DNA from: Thermodesulfobacteriota bacterium
GTDB taxonomy: Bacteria > Desulfobacterota_D > UBA1144 > Nemesobacterales > UBA2774
Length of the DNA: 64,000 nucleotides
Reading direction: 5' to 3'
Assembly (NCBI GenBank): GCA_040754335.1
Contig: JBFMCV010000002.1
Span: 62,001 to 126,000, forward strand
The position numbers and the translations under genes were made by a program. The notes under the pieces are model-generated. The model did no database searches. It was not told the origin of the DNA and saw only the letters and a program-made list of their open reading frames with translations. Shown piece by piece: positions 43,887-52,151 of this stretch (its first letter is position 1; every line of letters begins with the position of its first letter).

Positions 43887-44693
43887 TCAATAGCCTGTTC
43901 TTATGGCACCATCAAGCTTTCTATGAGCAAAGGAAGCCATGGTTAATAGTTCTAAAGCGTCACGTTCCTCGATTTTCCATTTTATCTTAGGTGCATGCGC
44001 TGTAGTATTTCTAAACATGCCGAATATGCCTTTTAATAGATTTGCAAAGCCAACTTGCTCCATCTTTTCAGTTTCTGTGCGAAGACTGTTGATTGCTAGT
44101 ACCGGCTTCTGCCCAACCAAAGTAGCTTCAACCAACTGGGTCCCGTCTTTATCTTGACCAGACATTTCTCTCAATCTATCAGCGATGCTCTTAGTCGCCT
44201 CAAACACTGCATGAAAGTAATTTTCTTGTAAAAACTCCGCACGGCAGAAATTTAATACGTAATAATGAACTCCTCTATCCGATAATTTCTTTTGAAGCGC
44301 ATTAGCTCTCAGATGCGCATCATCTAAAGTACTAACGAGTGTCGCTTGTACAATCTTCCCATCTGCTCTCAACTCATATCCCTGTAAAGCAAGGATGACA
44401 TTCAATTGGTCCTTTGATCGATTAAAATATTCCCTATTATGTACATATCTAACGGGGTCCATCACATTCTGAATAAACGCAAACACATTATTTGAGCATC
44501 GATCTTTTTCTTGCTTATTCTTTAACGCGGAAAACAATCTATGTCTTTTAGTAATAGTGGGCTCCATATCCTCAATACCTGAAGAATTTAGTAACTTCCC
44601 AATCTCTGTACCAGTAAGCCCAGAATCGGTGTCTCCAAAAAGATCACAGATTGCCTGAAGAGCATTATCGCTTAACTTTGGGATACTTGCCAT
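43887..44693 (-). CDS. TIGR02391-family (Ymh-like) protein with HEPN-type motif
   Basis: The protein has 268 residues from the ATG at 44693; a longer TTG start is possible. The C-terminal half has the TIGR02391 pattern (FHAVFEATKSIADRLREMSG ... LLKGIFGMFRNTTAHAPKI). FRNTTAH matches the R-x4-6-H motif of HEPN RNases, so it may be an abortive-infection-type ribonuclease. The N-terminal part is a helical region (ALQAICDLFGD). It is transcribed toward the helicase gene with a 46-base gap, so the two may be independent cargo or an antagonistic pair. Confidence 0.78.
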   Translation of the reverse strand: MASIPKLSDNALQAICDLFGDTDSGLTGTEIGKLLNSSGIEDMEPTITKRHRLFSALKNKQEKDRCSNNVFAFIQNVMDPVRYVHNREYFNRSKDQLNVILALQGYELRADGKIVQATLVSTLDDAHLRANALQKKLSDRGVHYYVLNFCRAEFLQENYFHAVFEATKSIADRLREMSGQDKDGTQLVEATLVGQKPVLAINSLRTETEKMEQVGFANLLKGIFGMFRNTTAHAPKIKWKIEERDALELLTMASFAHRKLDGAIRTGY

Positions 44694-44794
44694 ACACTTA
44701 ATTATATACAAATTCTAATTATCCAATCAGATGTGGTAGTTATCAGGAATTAGCATACCCACACCTTATCACAATAGAGCAAAGTATTGGAAAC

Positions 44795-44810
44795 TTGCCC
44801 ATCTAGGCAA
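44795..44810. promoter_or_regulatory. TTGCC-type palindrome (site 3 of 5)
   Basis: TTGCCC-ATCT-AGGCAA pairs at five of six positions. It lies 9 bases before the start of the recombinase-tail reading frame copy B and is embedded in the longer shared sequence GAAACTTGCCCAT. Confidence 0.65.
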
Positions 44811-44819
44811 CTCTATCCG

Positions 44820-45065
44820 ATGGAACGGCAGTCTTTCAAAAATCAGGATAACACCCACGAAAAACGGCTTAACCACAATAATGAGGGTAAAGATTTAGGT
44901 AGTTTTTCGCTTGATGTTAGGGTGCCGTTAATATCTTTTGAAGAGGTCCGGGAGGTAACCAACCCTACACGGTCGAAGCATTATAGAGGAGCAAAAGACT
45001 TACCTCTAAGGAAGCTCATTGCCAAGAAAGCTGAAGATAGGAGCTTTAGGGCTTATTACCAATGA
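44820..45065 (+). pseudogene. Serine recombinase C-terminal tail, copy B (81 codons)
   Basis: The frame matches the last 81 residues of the recombinase at 40021-41859 along its whole length and ends at the same point (RAYYQ versus RAYFQ). Shared cores include RQSxKxxx, LDVxVPLISFxExxxVT and KKAEDxxxRAY. The homology begins at GGAACGGCAGTCT, close to the recombinase GGGACGGCAGTCT. The frame is intact with an ATG, and a palindrome sits just upstream, so it could be a small gene rather than a dead remnant. It marks the boundary between two cargo modules. Confidence 0.75.
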
Positions 45066-45141
45066 CATTTGTGACTTAGAGACTATATCCCCAATGAAGG
45101 ATACTAGACTAATGGTGTTGACAATCTCACAAGCAGTTCGG

Positions 45142-47814
45142 TCACCATCCAGCTCTTGCCGATTTCTTTGCATCCTTGCGAGCTTCCCTTTCTTTCCGGG
45201 CAGCCTTTTGAGAGGATCTAAGCTCCTTTTCCAATTCGTCAAATTCGTTCCGTAGTGCAGATAAGTCGTCTAATTTGGGAGGGCTTTCTCTCTGCAAGTC
45301 ACTTCTATTATGAGCGATGATCATTTCCGATAGTTTGCCATGCATATTTACAATCCTAAGAGCCAAAGACTGATCATATATCGCTTCTTCAAGATTCTGC
45401 ACTTTAATATGATCGTCGTATCTTTGAACCGTTCCTGCAAAAAGTACATCTTCAATCAATGCCTCACAAGCACTACGTAAATAACTAAATGCTGTATCTA
45501 GTGCGTGTTCCTGATCTTTGGCACCGAGAGATTCATAATCTTTTACTGCTGCTTGAGAATCGTCTTTCAAACTCTTTAAGTCGGATATTTTGGGGCTAGT
45601 ATTATCTTCCATACATCCTGGTATGCCATTTATTTGCCTCATCCAATGCGCAACAACAGGAATATTGTTTTTCTCCGCATGTTTAGTCAACTGACTCATA
45701 AAGACAATATCATGTGTAAGAACTACGACCTGCCGATGTCCAGCCTCAATTGCCAATCTTTGAGCTATCTTATCCTTCCGCTCATGATCTAATGAAGTCA
45801 CCGGATCATCGAATATAATCCCGCAATTATTTTTATCAAGCTGAACCTCTGTCAAAAAGTCCGCAATTGAACACGCATTTTGCTCACCTTCACTCAGTAT
45901 CTGGCTTGGATTGTAGTCCTCAGCGAAATCAAGCCTATATTCTTTTACAGTAGTGCCATGCTCCCCACTGGCATTCATAATCAGATTAAAATCACATCCC
46001 AGCATTGCAAGTTCCTGATTAAATACGCCTTTGTAATCTTGAGCTACACCCACCAGAAATGACTCGGTTCTCTTTTTTGTTGTGGCCATCTTTATACCGG
46101 CAAAACTAACTCCATTGGCTTTAGATAACCAATGTAGAAATGCAATATATTCTAATCCAGCATCCTTAACAGCTGTAACCTGTTTTTTATGCTTGAGGGC
46201 ATTTAATTGAGCGATAAGCGTTGCGATTTCACCGCTTGGGTCAACAAGTCTTGACTCCTCGGTTGTTTTTGAATTGACGAGAGTATCGATTTTGGTAAGG
46301 TCAACATCAGGTACATCGTCACGATTTATCTCCTGCAGGTTACCTAATTTAGAGGTCCAGTCATCCAACACATTCGCTAGTGTAGAGAACTGATCTTTTA
46401 TTTGTGCTAAATATTTAGGATCGTCTTCACTAATTACTTTAACGCCTGCATCTGTTGCAAGGAATTTTGGATACATCATCTTTATATATTGCAAATTCTG
46501 TAATAAGGCAGATTGGTTTCGAGTTAATTCGGATAGTTCGCTCTCAGCTCTACTTTCAAGGAACTTCCAATATTTATGAAAGAGTTCATTGGCATTTTTC
46601 TTAAGTTTCTGATGACATAACATACAATGAGTCGGCTCTTTATTTTCATTTATTGCCTTCTCTTTTTCATAAAGAGTTTTAGCTGCACTAATCAATGCTT
46701 TCCACTCAGCACTTCCGATTGTTTTCACAATGCCATCGTCAAAACTCTTAACACTTAGACCTTCTATTATCATTTTCTTTTCCAATATTTCTTTAAGAAG
46801 TTGGTTAGCTTCCTCCTTTTTTGCCTCAGTAAATTGGTCTGTTACGTTTTTCAATAGCGCTTTAAATGCTTGTAGATTTTGGCGATCAGTAGCTAGTTGC
46901 GATTTCTTTTTGGGAATATCTAGTTTTTTCTTTGCCTCGATGAGCTCTTGGAGTTCAGTTATTTTTTGACCATCAACATTGGCATCGAAGTTTGCATGCA
47001 ATAGAAAATCAACCTCTTTGGTGTGGCCGGCAATCGCCTGGCAGAATATTGCGGTAGAAGAAGTTGCGTCATCAAGGAACATTGACTGAAATGGATTATC
47101 TTTTTTCTTTGCATTCTTTTCGTTATTAAGTTTTTCTTCTAGCTGTGAAATAGTAACAGCAACCTTATCGAATATCTTGATTTGGGCTGGAGTGAAATTT
47201 ACATTGTTTGATTGGTCAAGGTGTATCAAAACACTTTCTGAGTCAAAGACAGAAAAGCGTTTGAGGTCGTCATAATTTTCACCAAGTGAATATTCGATCT
47301 CGTTTACGTTGCCCAAACCATCATCCACAACGAAAGTCGCTTTTGCTTCTGAATCTAACACGGAAGTAGTTCGTACGTTCGGTAATATCTCACGTTCTCC
47401 TCGCGAGAAACACGCATTACATAAAAGACGACCAACTCCACTCTTACCGCTACCGTTGCCCCCGTAAACAAGAGTTAGGTTGGGTCCAAACTTTACTGAA
47501 CAATCTTTTGAAAGAGCATTGACGTCTACAAAGTCCTTAACCTCTAATATTTTCATTTTTCTCATACCGCCAGGTACTTCCGGAGCAACAACGATCTCAT
47601 TCTTAAAGGATATATCGCGCTTATTCGGCAAAGAATCAATCAAGCCGAGGTATTCAGAAAGGTACTGATAGCACTGATCAATATCCTCATCGGTCAATGA
47701 ATCTTTTTCGAGATTGATCTTCCAAACGTATTGTTCCCAGTATGGCTTATTGGATAGCCAGGCTTCCAAAGTTTCGATTGGCGTGCCTTTATCACTTGTC
47801 ATAATATTTTCCAC
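45142..47814 (-). CDS. AAA ATPase with zinc-hook motif, RloC/PrrC-like
   Basis: The protein has 890 residues. Walker A is GGNGSGKS (118-125), the signature is LSEGEQ (640-645), Walker B is GIIFDDP with the D-loop SLDHE (665-678), and a His switch follows at VVVLTHD. Two long coiled coils (about 225-390 and 410-600) flank CMLC (Cys397, Cys400), a Rad50-type zinc hook. This is the layout of RloC. The C-terminal part has YLRSACEALIED (Arg780, Glu784), compatible with the Arg-x3-Glu of the PrrC/RloC anticodon nuclease, with several His downstream. Other AAA defence ATPases share this fold, so tRNA cleavage is inference. It is a single cargo gene between tail copies B and C. Confidence 0.8.
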   Translation of the reverse strand: MENIMTSDKGTPIETLEAWLSNKPYWEQYVWKINLEKDSLTDEDIDQCYQYLSEYLGLIDSLPNKRDISFKNEIVVAPEVPGGMRKMKILEVKDFVDVNALSKDCSVKFGPNLTLVYGGNGSGKSGVGRLLCNACFSRGEREILPNVRTTSVLDSEAKATFVVDDGLGNVNEIEYSLGENYDDLKRFSVFDSESVLIHLDQSNNVNFTPAQIKIFDKVAVTISQLEEKLNNEKNAKKKDNPFQSMFLDDATSSTAIFCQAIAGHTKEVDFLLHANFDANVDGQKITELQELIEAKKKLDIPKKKSQLATDRQNLQAFKALLKNVTDQFTEAKKEEANQLLKEILEKKMIIEGLSVKSFDDGIVKTIGSAEWKALISAAKTLYEKEKAINENKEPTHCMLCHQKLKKNANELFHKYWKFLESRAESELSELTRNQSALLQNLQYIKMMYPKFLATDAGVKVISEDDPKYLAQIKDQFSTLANVLDDWTSKLGNLQEINRDDVPDVDLTKIDTLVNSKTTEESRLVDPSGEIATLIAQLNALKHKKQVTAVKDAGLEYIAFLHWLSKANGVSFAGIKMATTKKRTESFLVGVAQDYKGVFNQELAMLGCDFNLIMNASGEHGTTVKEYRLDFAEDYNPSQILSEGEQNACSIADFLTEVQLDKNNCGIIFDDPVTSLDHERKDKIAQRLAIEAGHRQVVVLTHDIVFMSQLTKHAEKNNIPVVAHWMRQINGIPGCMEDNTSPKISDLKSLKDDSQAAVKDYESLGAKDQEHALDTAFSYLRSACEALIEDVLFAGTVQRYDDHIKVQNLEEAIYDQSLALRIVNMHGKLSEMIIAHNRSDLQRESPPKLDDLSALRNEFDELEKELRSSQKAARKEREARKDAKKSARAGW

Positions 47815-47972
47815 TATCCCACATAGTTAATGATATTGATATAACTACCACAAACTAACGTAATTTTAAAGACCACAATTTTGATTAATATTTTAGTAAG
47901 ATATCACCTAACTACATGGGATCATTACAAATATGAATCAAATGCTCAGCGCGAGTACTCTTTACATAGTCA

Positions 47973-48209
47973 GTGAAACTTGCCCATAAACACAACTCTT
48001 ACCGAGGAGGCGGTTGTCTTTCAAAAAAACGAGAAAACAACCCTGAAAAATGGCTTAACAACAATGATCGCTCTGAGAATTTGAGCAGTTTTTCGCTTGA
48101 TGTGAGGGTTCTAATAATTAGCTTTGAGGAGCTCCGCCTCTGTTTCTGCAGTGGTTACAAAGCAACTGTTTATACCGACGTCCCTTTGTATAAGCTCCCT
48201 AAAAAGTAG
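47973..48209 (+). pseudogene. Serine recombinase C-terminal tail, copy C (degenerate)
   Basis: This is the third copy of the recombinase tail. KWLNNNDRSENLSSFSLDVR matches copies A and B, but after FEELR the sequence drifts and rejoins only at VPLYKLPKK before an earlier stop. Its upstream DNA (GAAACTTGCCCAT...CAACTCT) aligns with copy B, not with copy A, so B and C share a more recent common form. It lies between the RloC-like and the sigma-54-activator-like genes. Confidence 0.7.
47980..47995. promoter_or_regulatory. Decayed TTGCC-type palindrome (site 4 of 5)
   Basis: TTGCCC-ATAA-ACACAA keeps the left half only. The flanks align with site 3. Confidence 0.5.
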
Positions 48210-48271
48210 ACAAGCGATTGTTCTGGAAGATATACAATCATAAAAATAGAACTTGGCCTATAATTATAAGT

Positions 48272-50359
48272 TTAAGCATTCAAAAGTCCGCGGTTTATAA
48301 GACAATCAAGTATTTCTTCGTAGGTAATTTTTTCATACGATTCTTGTTTACTATCTTTTAGTTCTTTCAATCTGCAGAGATCATTAATGAAACTATCTAA
48401 TGCTCTAATGTTATAGTCCCATCTCAGGTTCATTAGTAGCTTTAAACCTTTGATATCGATATATCTAATTATTCTCGGGGATTCCTTTTTTTTCTTTGCT
48501 TCCACTTTCTTCTTTTTGTTATGTTCTCTAAGGAAATGATTAATGAGAAGAGGAATATCTTCTTTTCTTTCTCTTAATGGAGGAATAGGGAAATAGAAAC
48601 GATCTACTCTGGAAATAAAGGCGCTGCTGAATCCATCACGTTCTAGCTCATCAAGCGATTTATTGCTCGCAAACACTAACAATAAATTAACTTTTATAGG
48701 ACTTAGACCTTTTTTAGGATATATTTCCCGTGGTGATTCAAGAACGCGCAACAACTGATCAACTAATTCTTTTTGAATCTTATCTATTTCATCTAGAAAA
48801 AGAGTGCCAAAAAACATGTGCGCCTTCATAAATTCACCTGGATTAGTATCGTCGCCCCAGAGAATTTCTTCAGTTATTTGTGCACAGTTCAAGGTCCTGA
48901 AGTTAAACCGTAATTTGTTTTTATTCCAATCCCTCGATTTGATCTTATCACCGTGATTTAATATGTCGCATTCATTATAAAAACTAAGATAAGACTGATA
49001 ATCCTTTTGAACTTGGAGCTTAGAATCTTTAATCTGTTTATTAATCGCCTTTGCGTTCCATGAACGAGGACTAATCAGGTGACATATTTTGGCAAGCTTC
49101 TCTTTCCCGCTTCCAGGCTTACTATAGAAAAATATAATCCCCGGTTCTTGGTCCTTTGGAATTACATTTTTAATTCGAACTAATATATCTAAAATATCTG
49201 GATCAGCTGTGCAGAAATTTTCATATATATCGTTAATCTCTTTGTCAATATATTTCCTTCCCTTTTTAATATGTTTTTCTAGCTTATCTTCAAGATTGTC
49301 TCTGCATTCACTCAACTCTATCGGAGGTTCCTCTTGAATTTCCGAACATAAACGAATCAGATTTTCTAGTACGGCTATATTAATACGGCGTGGTGTTTTA
49401 ATGCTGACCCATTCTAGTTCAAGCAGTCTTGCTGATATTTGTCGGAATATATATTCGAGACGTCGAACATTATAATCAATTACAGGTTCCTCAAATGCCC
49501 CACAATAAGTTGAAATTTTGTTTAAAAATCGCTTTGTTGGGAAATTCGTTAAATTTATAGGAATGATTAAATGACAAAACGCTTTAGGATTTTCATGAGC
49601 ATCTTGTTTTTTTCGCATTATAGAATAACAATATGTGAGCAGAAAAACCCTTAATAAAATTGATTTATCTTCCAGCCTCAACCTTCGTAATTCCTTTTCT
49701 TTGGTAACCAACGAATTATTTGTCAAATGATTACTAAATTCTTCAAGAAGACTGTTATAATCTTTAACAAATTCGCCCAATTTTTCTGCATCTTTACCAA
49801 TTATAATTTCAACGAAGTTCTCCTTATTGTATTCTCCGCGAAGCTTTGCTTCTAATCCTTTCCAGATGCTGTGACTAATATTGAAAATCGATTTAGAATT
49901 ATTATTACCTTTGTCAGAGCCAAAATGAACTTGGAGGGAACCCCTAAGATCATCGCAATATAATAGGCTTAATTCACGCAAGGCAACGCGGTCAGTCCGC
50001 AAGTTCTCTATATTTGCTTCTTCGACTCCCGACAAATTAAAATCAGGGTGACCAGCTTTAAAGGGGTTGTTTTCCTCTGGATATCTACATCTCATATAGT
50101 CCCCGAAATTTGGGCTTATGTATTGAAAGGACGAAGCAAGGTGCTTTGTTTCTTTTAGAATGATCTGAATAGAGTTATTATGCGATAATAACATGTATAT
50201 CCGTTCTCTAACCAAATTCTCATATGCATATCTATCCTTCTTGTACAAATATTCTTGAGCTTCTTTCTGGAAATCGGGATCATCTATAAGTTTACTTGTC
50301 CGTTCAAGTAACGTTAGAAAGTCTTTATCTTTCTCTAATTCTTTATCCCCGGGTTCCAT
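48272..50359 (-). CDS. AAA+ ATPase resembling sigma-54 activators, unusual N-terminus
   Basis: The protein has 695 residues from the ATG at 50359. A start at 50386 falls inside a hairpin. The N-terminal 390 residues are helical and unfamiliar. The C-terminal AAA+ domain looks like a bacterial enhancer-binding protein: Walker A-like FYSKPGSGKEK, GTLFLDEIDKIQKELVDQLLRVLE, SRVDRFYFPIPPLRERKEDI. The GAFTGA loop that contacts sigma-54 is not present; the matching place reads GDDTNPGEF. No C-terminal Fis-type HTH is obvious. It probably does not activate sigma-54 promoters. Related proteins occur in defence islands, so it may be a sensor ATPase. It is preceded by an operator and a terminator-like hairpin. 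Confidence 0.75.
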   Translation of the reverse strand: MEPGDKELEKDKDFLTLLERTSKLIDDPDFQKEAQEYLYKKDRYAYENLVRERIYMLLSHNNSIQIILKETKHLASSFQYISPNFGDYMRCRYPEENNPFKAGHPDFNLSGVEEANIENLRTDRVALRELSLLYCDDLRGSLQVHFGSDKGNNNSKSIFNISHSIWKGLEAKLRGEYNKENFVEIIIGKDAEKLGEFVKDYNSLLEEFSNHLTNNSLVTKEKELRRLRLEDKSILLRVFLLTYCYSIMRKKQDAHENPKAFCHLIIPINLTNFPTKRFLNKISTYCGAFEEPVIDYNVRRLEYIFRQISARLLELEWVSIKTPRRINIAVLENLIRLCSEIQEEPPIELSECRDNLEDKLEKHIKKGRKYIDKEINDIYENFCTADPDILDILVRIKNVIPKDQEPGIIFFYSKPGSGKEKLAKICHLISPRSWNAKAINKQIKDSKLQVQKDYQSYLSFYNECDILNHGDKIKSRDWNKNKLRFNFRTLNCAQITEEILWGDDTNPGEFMKAHMFFGTLFLDEIDKIQKELVDQLLRVLESPREIYPKKGLSPIKVNLLLVFASNKSLDELERDGFSSAFISRVDRFYFPIPPLRERKEDIPLLINHFLREHNKKKKVEAKKKKESPRIIRYIDIKGLKLLMNLRWDYNIRALDSFINDLCRLKELKDSKQESYEKITYEEILDCLINRGLLNA

Positions 50360-50371
50360 AACAAAAATAAT

Positions 50372-50394
50372 CCCCTGATTGAACATATCAGGGG
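50372..50394 (-). terminator. Terminator-like hairpin in the leader of the AAA+ gene
   Basis: CCCCTGAT/ATCAGGGG is a perfect 8-bp stem with a 7-base loop. On the minus strand it is followed by ATTATTTTTGTT and then, 12 bases after the stem, the ATG at 50359. It would act as an attenuator or as a block to read-through from 50.5 kb. Confidence 0.6.
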
Positions 50395-50400
50395 TAAATT

Positions 50401-50452
50401 TATTGTTGGTACAACAATATAATTGTATATTTAATCATGAATTGGTTATCAA
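50401..50452 (-). promoter_or_regulatory. Promoter and downstream palindromic operator of the AAA+ gene
   Basis: On the minus strand TTGATA (50447-50452) and TATACA (50424-50429) are 17 bases apart. A perfect 8+3+8 palindrome, TATTGTTG-GTA-CAACAATA (50401-50419), covers the expected start point. It has GTTG-N3-CAAC, the reverse order of the operators at 34.9 kb. Confidence 0.65.
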
Positions 50453-50514
50453 ATCAAGGGGGTAATATAGCGTTAACAACTCGGGTAAAGTATAATGGGT
50501 TGTATTATCAGATT

Positions 50515-51153
50515 TCAAAAATCATTCCTTAACACCGGTGCTAATCCTAAGTCTTTACTGCGATCGTTCAGTTTAACTTGAGAGATGACTAAGCCTACAT
50601 TGTTAAAGCTACCGGCCGTCACTATTCTTCCGTCCCAGCCCGCATCCTTACAAAGGACTTCCGAAGATTCAAAAAGTCGCTTCCCATCACTTACAAAGTA
50701 ATAGAGAAAAGTCATATATACAATTTCAACTGCACTAGGTAGCTCTTCATCACCTCTAAGTAGGCGTATCTGCTCATGATAAGATTTAGTGCGTGAATTC
50801 GGTAATATAGATTTTCTAATCAAGTACCAACGAAGCGAGCAAGTCTTTTTACTTGCGAAGTTCTCATCAATATACCAATAATCAACATAGGAAAAGCACG
50901 GTTGTTCATCAAAATCAACACCAAATGTTTCCCGTATACTTGCAATAGTAATAAGGTTTCCAGAATTATCTTCGGGTACTCCAGGAAAAAGAATGTGGCT
51001 CTTTTTACATGTTTGAAGCGTACCATCAGAGTAAGGGATATGCTGAAGTGCATATCGGGCTTTTCTAGAGATAGATACCGATAAAATTCTGGCAACATCG
51101 TCTATTGCAATGAAATTTTTACCCATTATTTCTCTGGCTTCTCTTTGTGTCAT
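50515..51153 (-). CDS. Protein of unknown function
   Basis: The protein has 212 residues, soluble. The first 30 residues (FIAIDDVARILSVSISRKAR) have a helix-turn-helix flavour like phage or ICE regulatory proteins. The rest is a mixed alpha/beta domain with several aromatic clusters (FSYVDYWYID; YMTFLYYFVSDGKRLFES). I do not recognise a family. Its expression seems tightly controlled: a promoter with a 21-bp palindrome in the spacer lies at 51275-51303, and a structured 115-base leader hides the ribosome site. Confidence 0.65.
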   Translation of the reverse strand: MTQREAREIMGKNFIAIDDVARILSVSISRKARYALQHIPYSDGTLQTCKKSHILFPGVPEDNSGNLITIASIRETFGVDFDEQPCFSYVDYWYIDENFASKKTCSLRWYLIRKSILPNSRTKSYHEQIRLLRGDEELPSAVEIVYMTFLYYFVSDGKRLFESSEVLCKDAGWDGRIVTAGSFNNVGLVISQVKLNDRSKDLGLAPVLRNDF

Positions 51154-51268
51154 GTTGTGCCCTCTAATGAAGAGGAAGCTGTAATACAGCTATTTTGAGA
51201 GCACGAATCCGATGCCCTCATAAATGCTGTAGGCATCAGACTCCTCATAAAATTGATTTTTAACGTCT
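51154..51268 (-). promoter_or_regulatory. Structured 5' leader sequestering the ribosome site
   Basis: Three hairpins precede the start: GATGCC/GGCATC (51211-51237), AGCTGTA/TACAGCT (51177-51191, one-base loop) and CCTCT/AGAGG (51161-51175). The last stem contains the Shine-Dalgarno AGAGG, 7 bases before the ATG. Translation is therefore likely to be regulated. It does not match a riboswitch class I know. Confidence 0.6.
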
Positions 51269-51274
51269 TACCTA

Positions 51275-51303
51275 TATATAGCATATATACCATATATATG
51301 CAA
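51275..51303 (-). promoter_or_regulatory. Promoter with 21-bp palindromic operator in its spacer
   Basis: On the minus strand TTGCAT (51298-51303) and TATATA (51275-51280) are 17 bases apart. The spacer is nearly all operator: GCATATATA-CCA-TATATATGC (51281-51301), a perfect 9+3+9 palindrome. The upstream 16-mer (51301-51316) is almost identical to that at 39542-39557. Confidence 0.7.
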
Positions 51304-51359
51304 TAATAACAGAGGGATACGATCTTCTGAATATGGATCTTAGAATTAAGGTATAAAAC

Positions 51360-51382
51360 AGGACGGTATTAATTACCGTCCT
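51360..51382 (-). terminator. Terminator at end of the 51.4-54.1 kb operon
   Basis: AGGACGGTA/TACCGTCCT is a 9-bp perfect stem with a 5-base loop. On the minus strand TGTTTTAT follows. On the plus side TTAGTTTTATTTTT follows, so it may work both ways. Confidence 0.75.
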
Positions 51383-51425
51383 TTAGTTTTATTTTTAGGT
51401 ATATTTAGTTGTTAAAGATCCTTTC

Positions 51426-51713
51426 TTAAGCTGTACTCTTCTTCCACATTCCCAAAAGCTCAGCCAAGATGACCATCAGGATGTGCTTGCAGATATTTTC
51501 GTGCACAAACCTGTCAGGGCAGGAGCAAAAATATTTCCCTGAGCCGTTGATCCCTACTGCATACTCTTTCGTCTCATTTAAAACATACGCCCTTGTCTCG
51601 TGTGCCTCTCGTTTAAGGATATTTATCTTATACCTTCCTTCCATCACGGCCTGCAGTGCCCTTCCCACACGAGCTTCCTCCGCTTTGAGAATAAGCTCAC
51701 ATTCTGTTTTCAA
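51426..51713 (-). CDS. SWIM zinc-finger protein
   Basis: The protein has 95 residues. The SWIM motif C-x-C-x(n)-C-x-H is visible as YFCSCPDRFVHENICKHIL (about 64-82). Upstream is a short beta segment (YAVGINGSGKYF). SWIM fingers bind DNA or proteins. It overlaps the end of the coiled-coil gene by 17 bases and is the last gene of an operon with the coiled-coil, SSB-like and DUF932-type genes. It probably helps DNA replication or recombination of the element. Confidence 0.85.
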   Translation of the reverse strand: MKTECELILKAEEARVGRALQAVMEGRYKINILKREAHETRAYVLNETKEYAVGINGSGKYFCSCPDRFVHENICKHILMVILAELLGMWKKSTA

Positions 51714-52140
51714 GGTGTATCACCTCGCCATCGGATGAGTTGACTAAACAACTCTCAATTCTCACGAGCGTTACGATCTGCTCAAGAACTCTAAGTTTCT
51801 TTTCCAGGAGCTCGACCTCAACCCTCATAAATCTTTCCTGTTTCTCAAGATGATTGTACTGCACCTTGAGTGTCCAATATTCAGAATTAATTTTCAGTCT
51901 TTTTTGCAGTTCAGCATTTCTCAAAGTTTCGTTTGAATATGCTTTCTTTCCATTGCCGTCGGATTCGGTTGAAACGTCGTATGCAACGTCAGATTCAATT
52001 TCCTTCATCTTCTCCATGATCAACAGTTTCTCTTCAAAGAGAATTACGAAGTCCATTTTCTTTCTCTGAAAAGATTCAATAAACTCCTTCAGCTCATTCT
52101 TTAACCCAACCGCTTCAGAAATGATATGCTCTCTATACAT
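51697..52140 (-). CDS. Coiled-coil hypothetical protein
   Basis: The protein has 147 residues, almost wholly helical with heptads (about 5-50 and 75-135). It has no Cys and no known domain. It is located between the SSB-like and SWIM genes, 11 bases after the former, and its end overlaps the SWIM gene. It is probably a structural or bridging subunit in the same DNA-handling operon. Confidence 0.7.
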   Translation of the reverse strand: MYREHIISEAVGLKNELKEFIESFQRKKMDFVILFEEKLLIMEKMKEIESDVAYDVSTESDGNGKKAYSNETLRNAELQKRLKINSEYWTLKVQYNHLEKQERFMRVEVELLEKKLRVLEQIVTLVRIESCLVNSSDGEVIHLENRM

Positions 52141-52151
52141 AGCATCCTCCG

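Noticed and set aside
48272-50359. A true sigma-54-dependent transcription activator
   Set aside because: The GAFTGA loop and Fis-type DNA-binding domain are missing, so the annotation is limited to an activator-like AAA+ ATPase.
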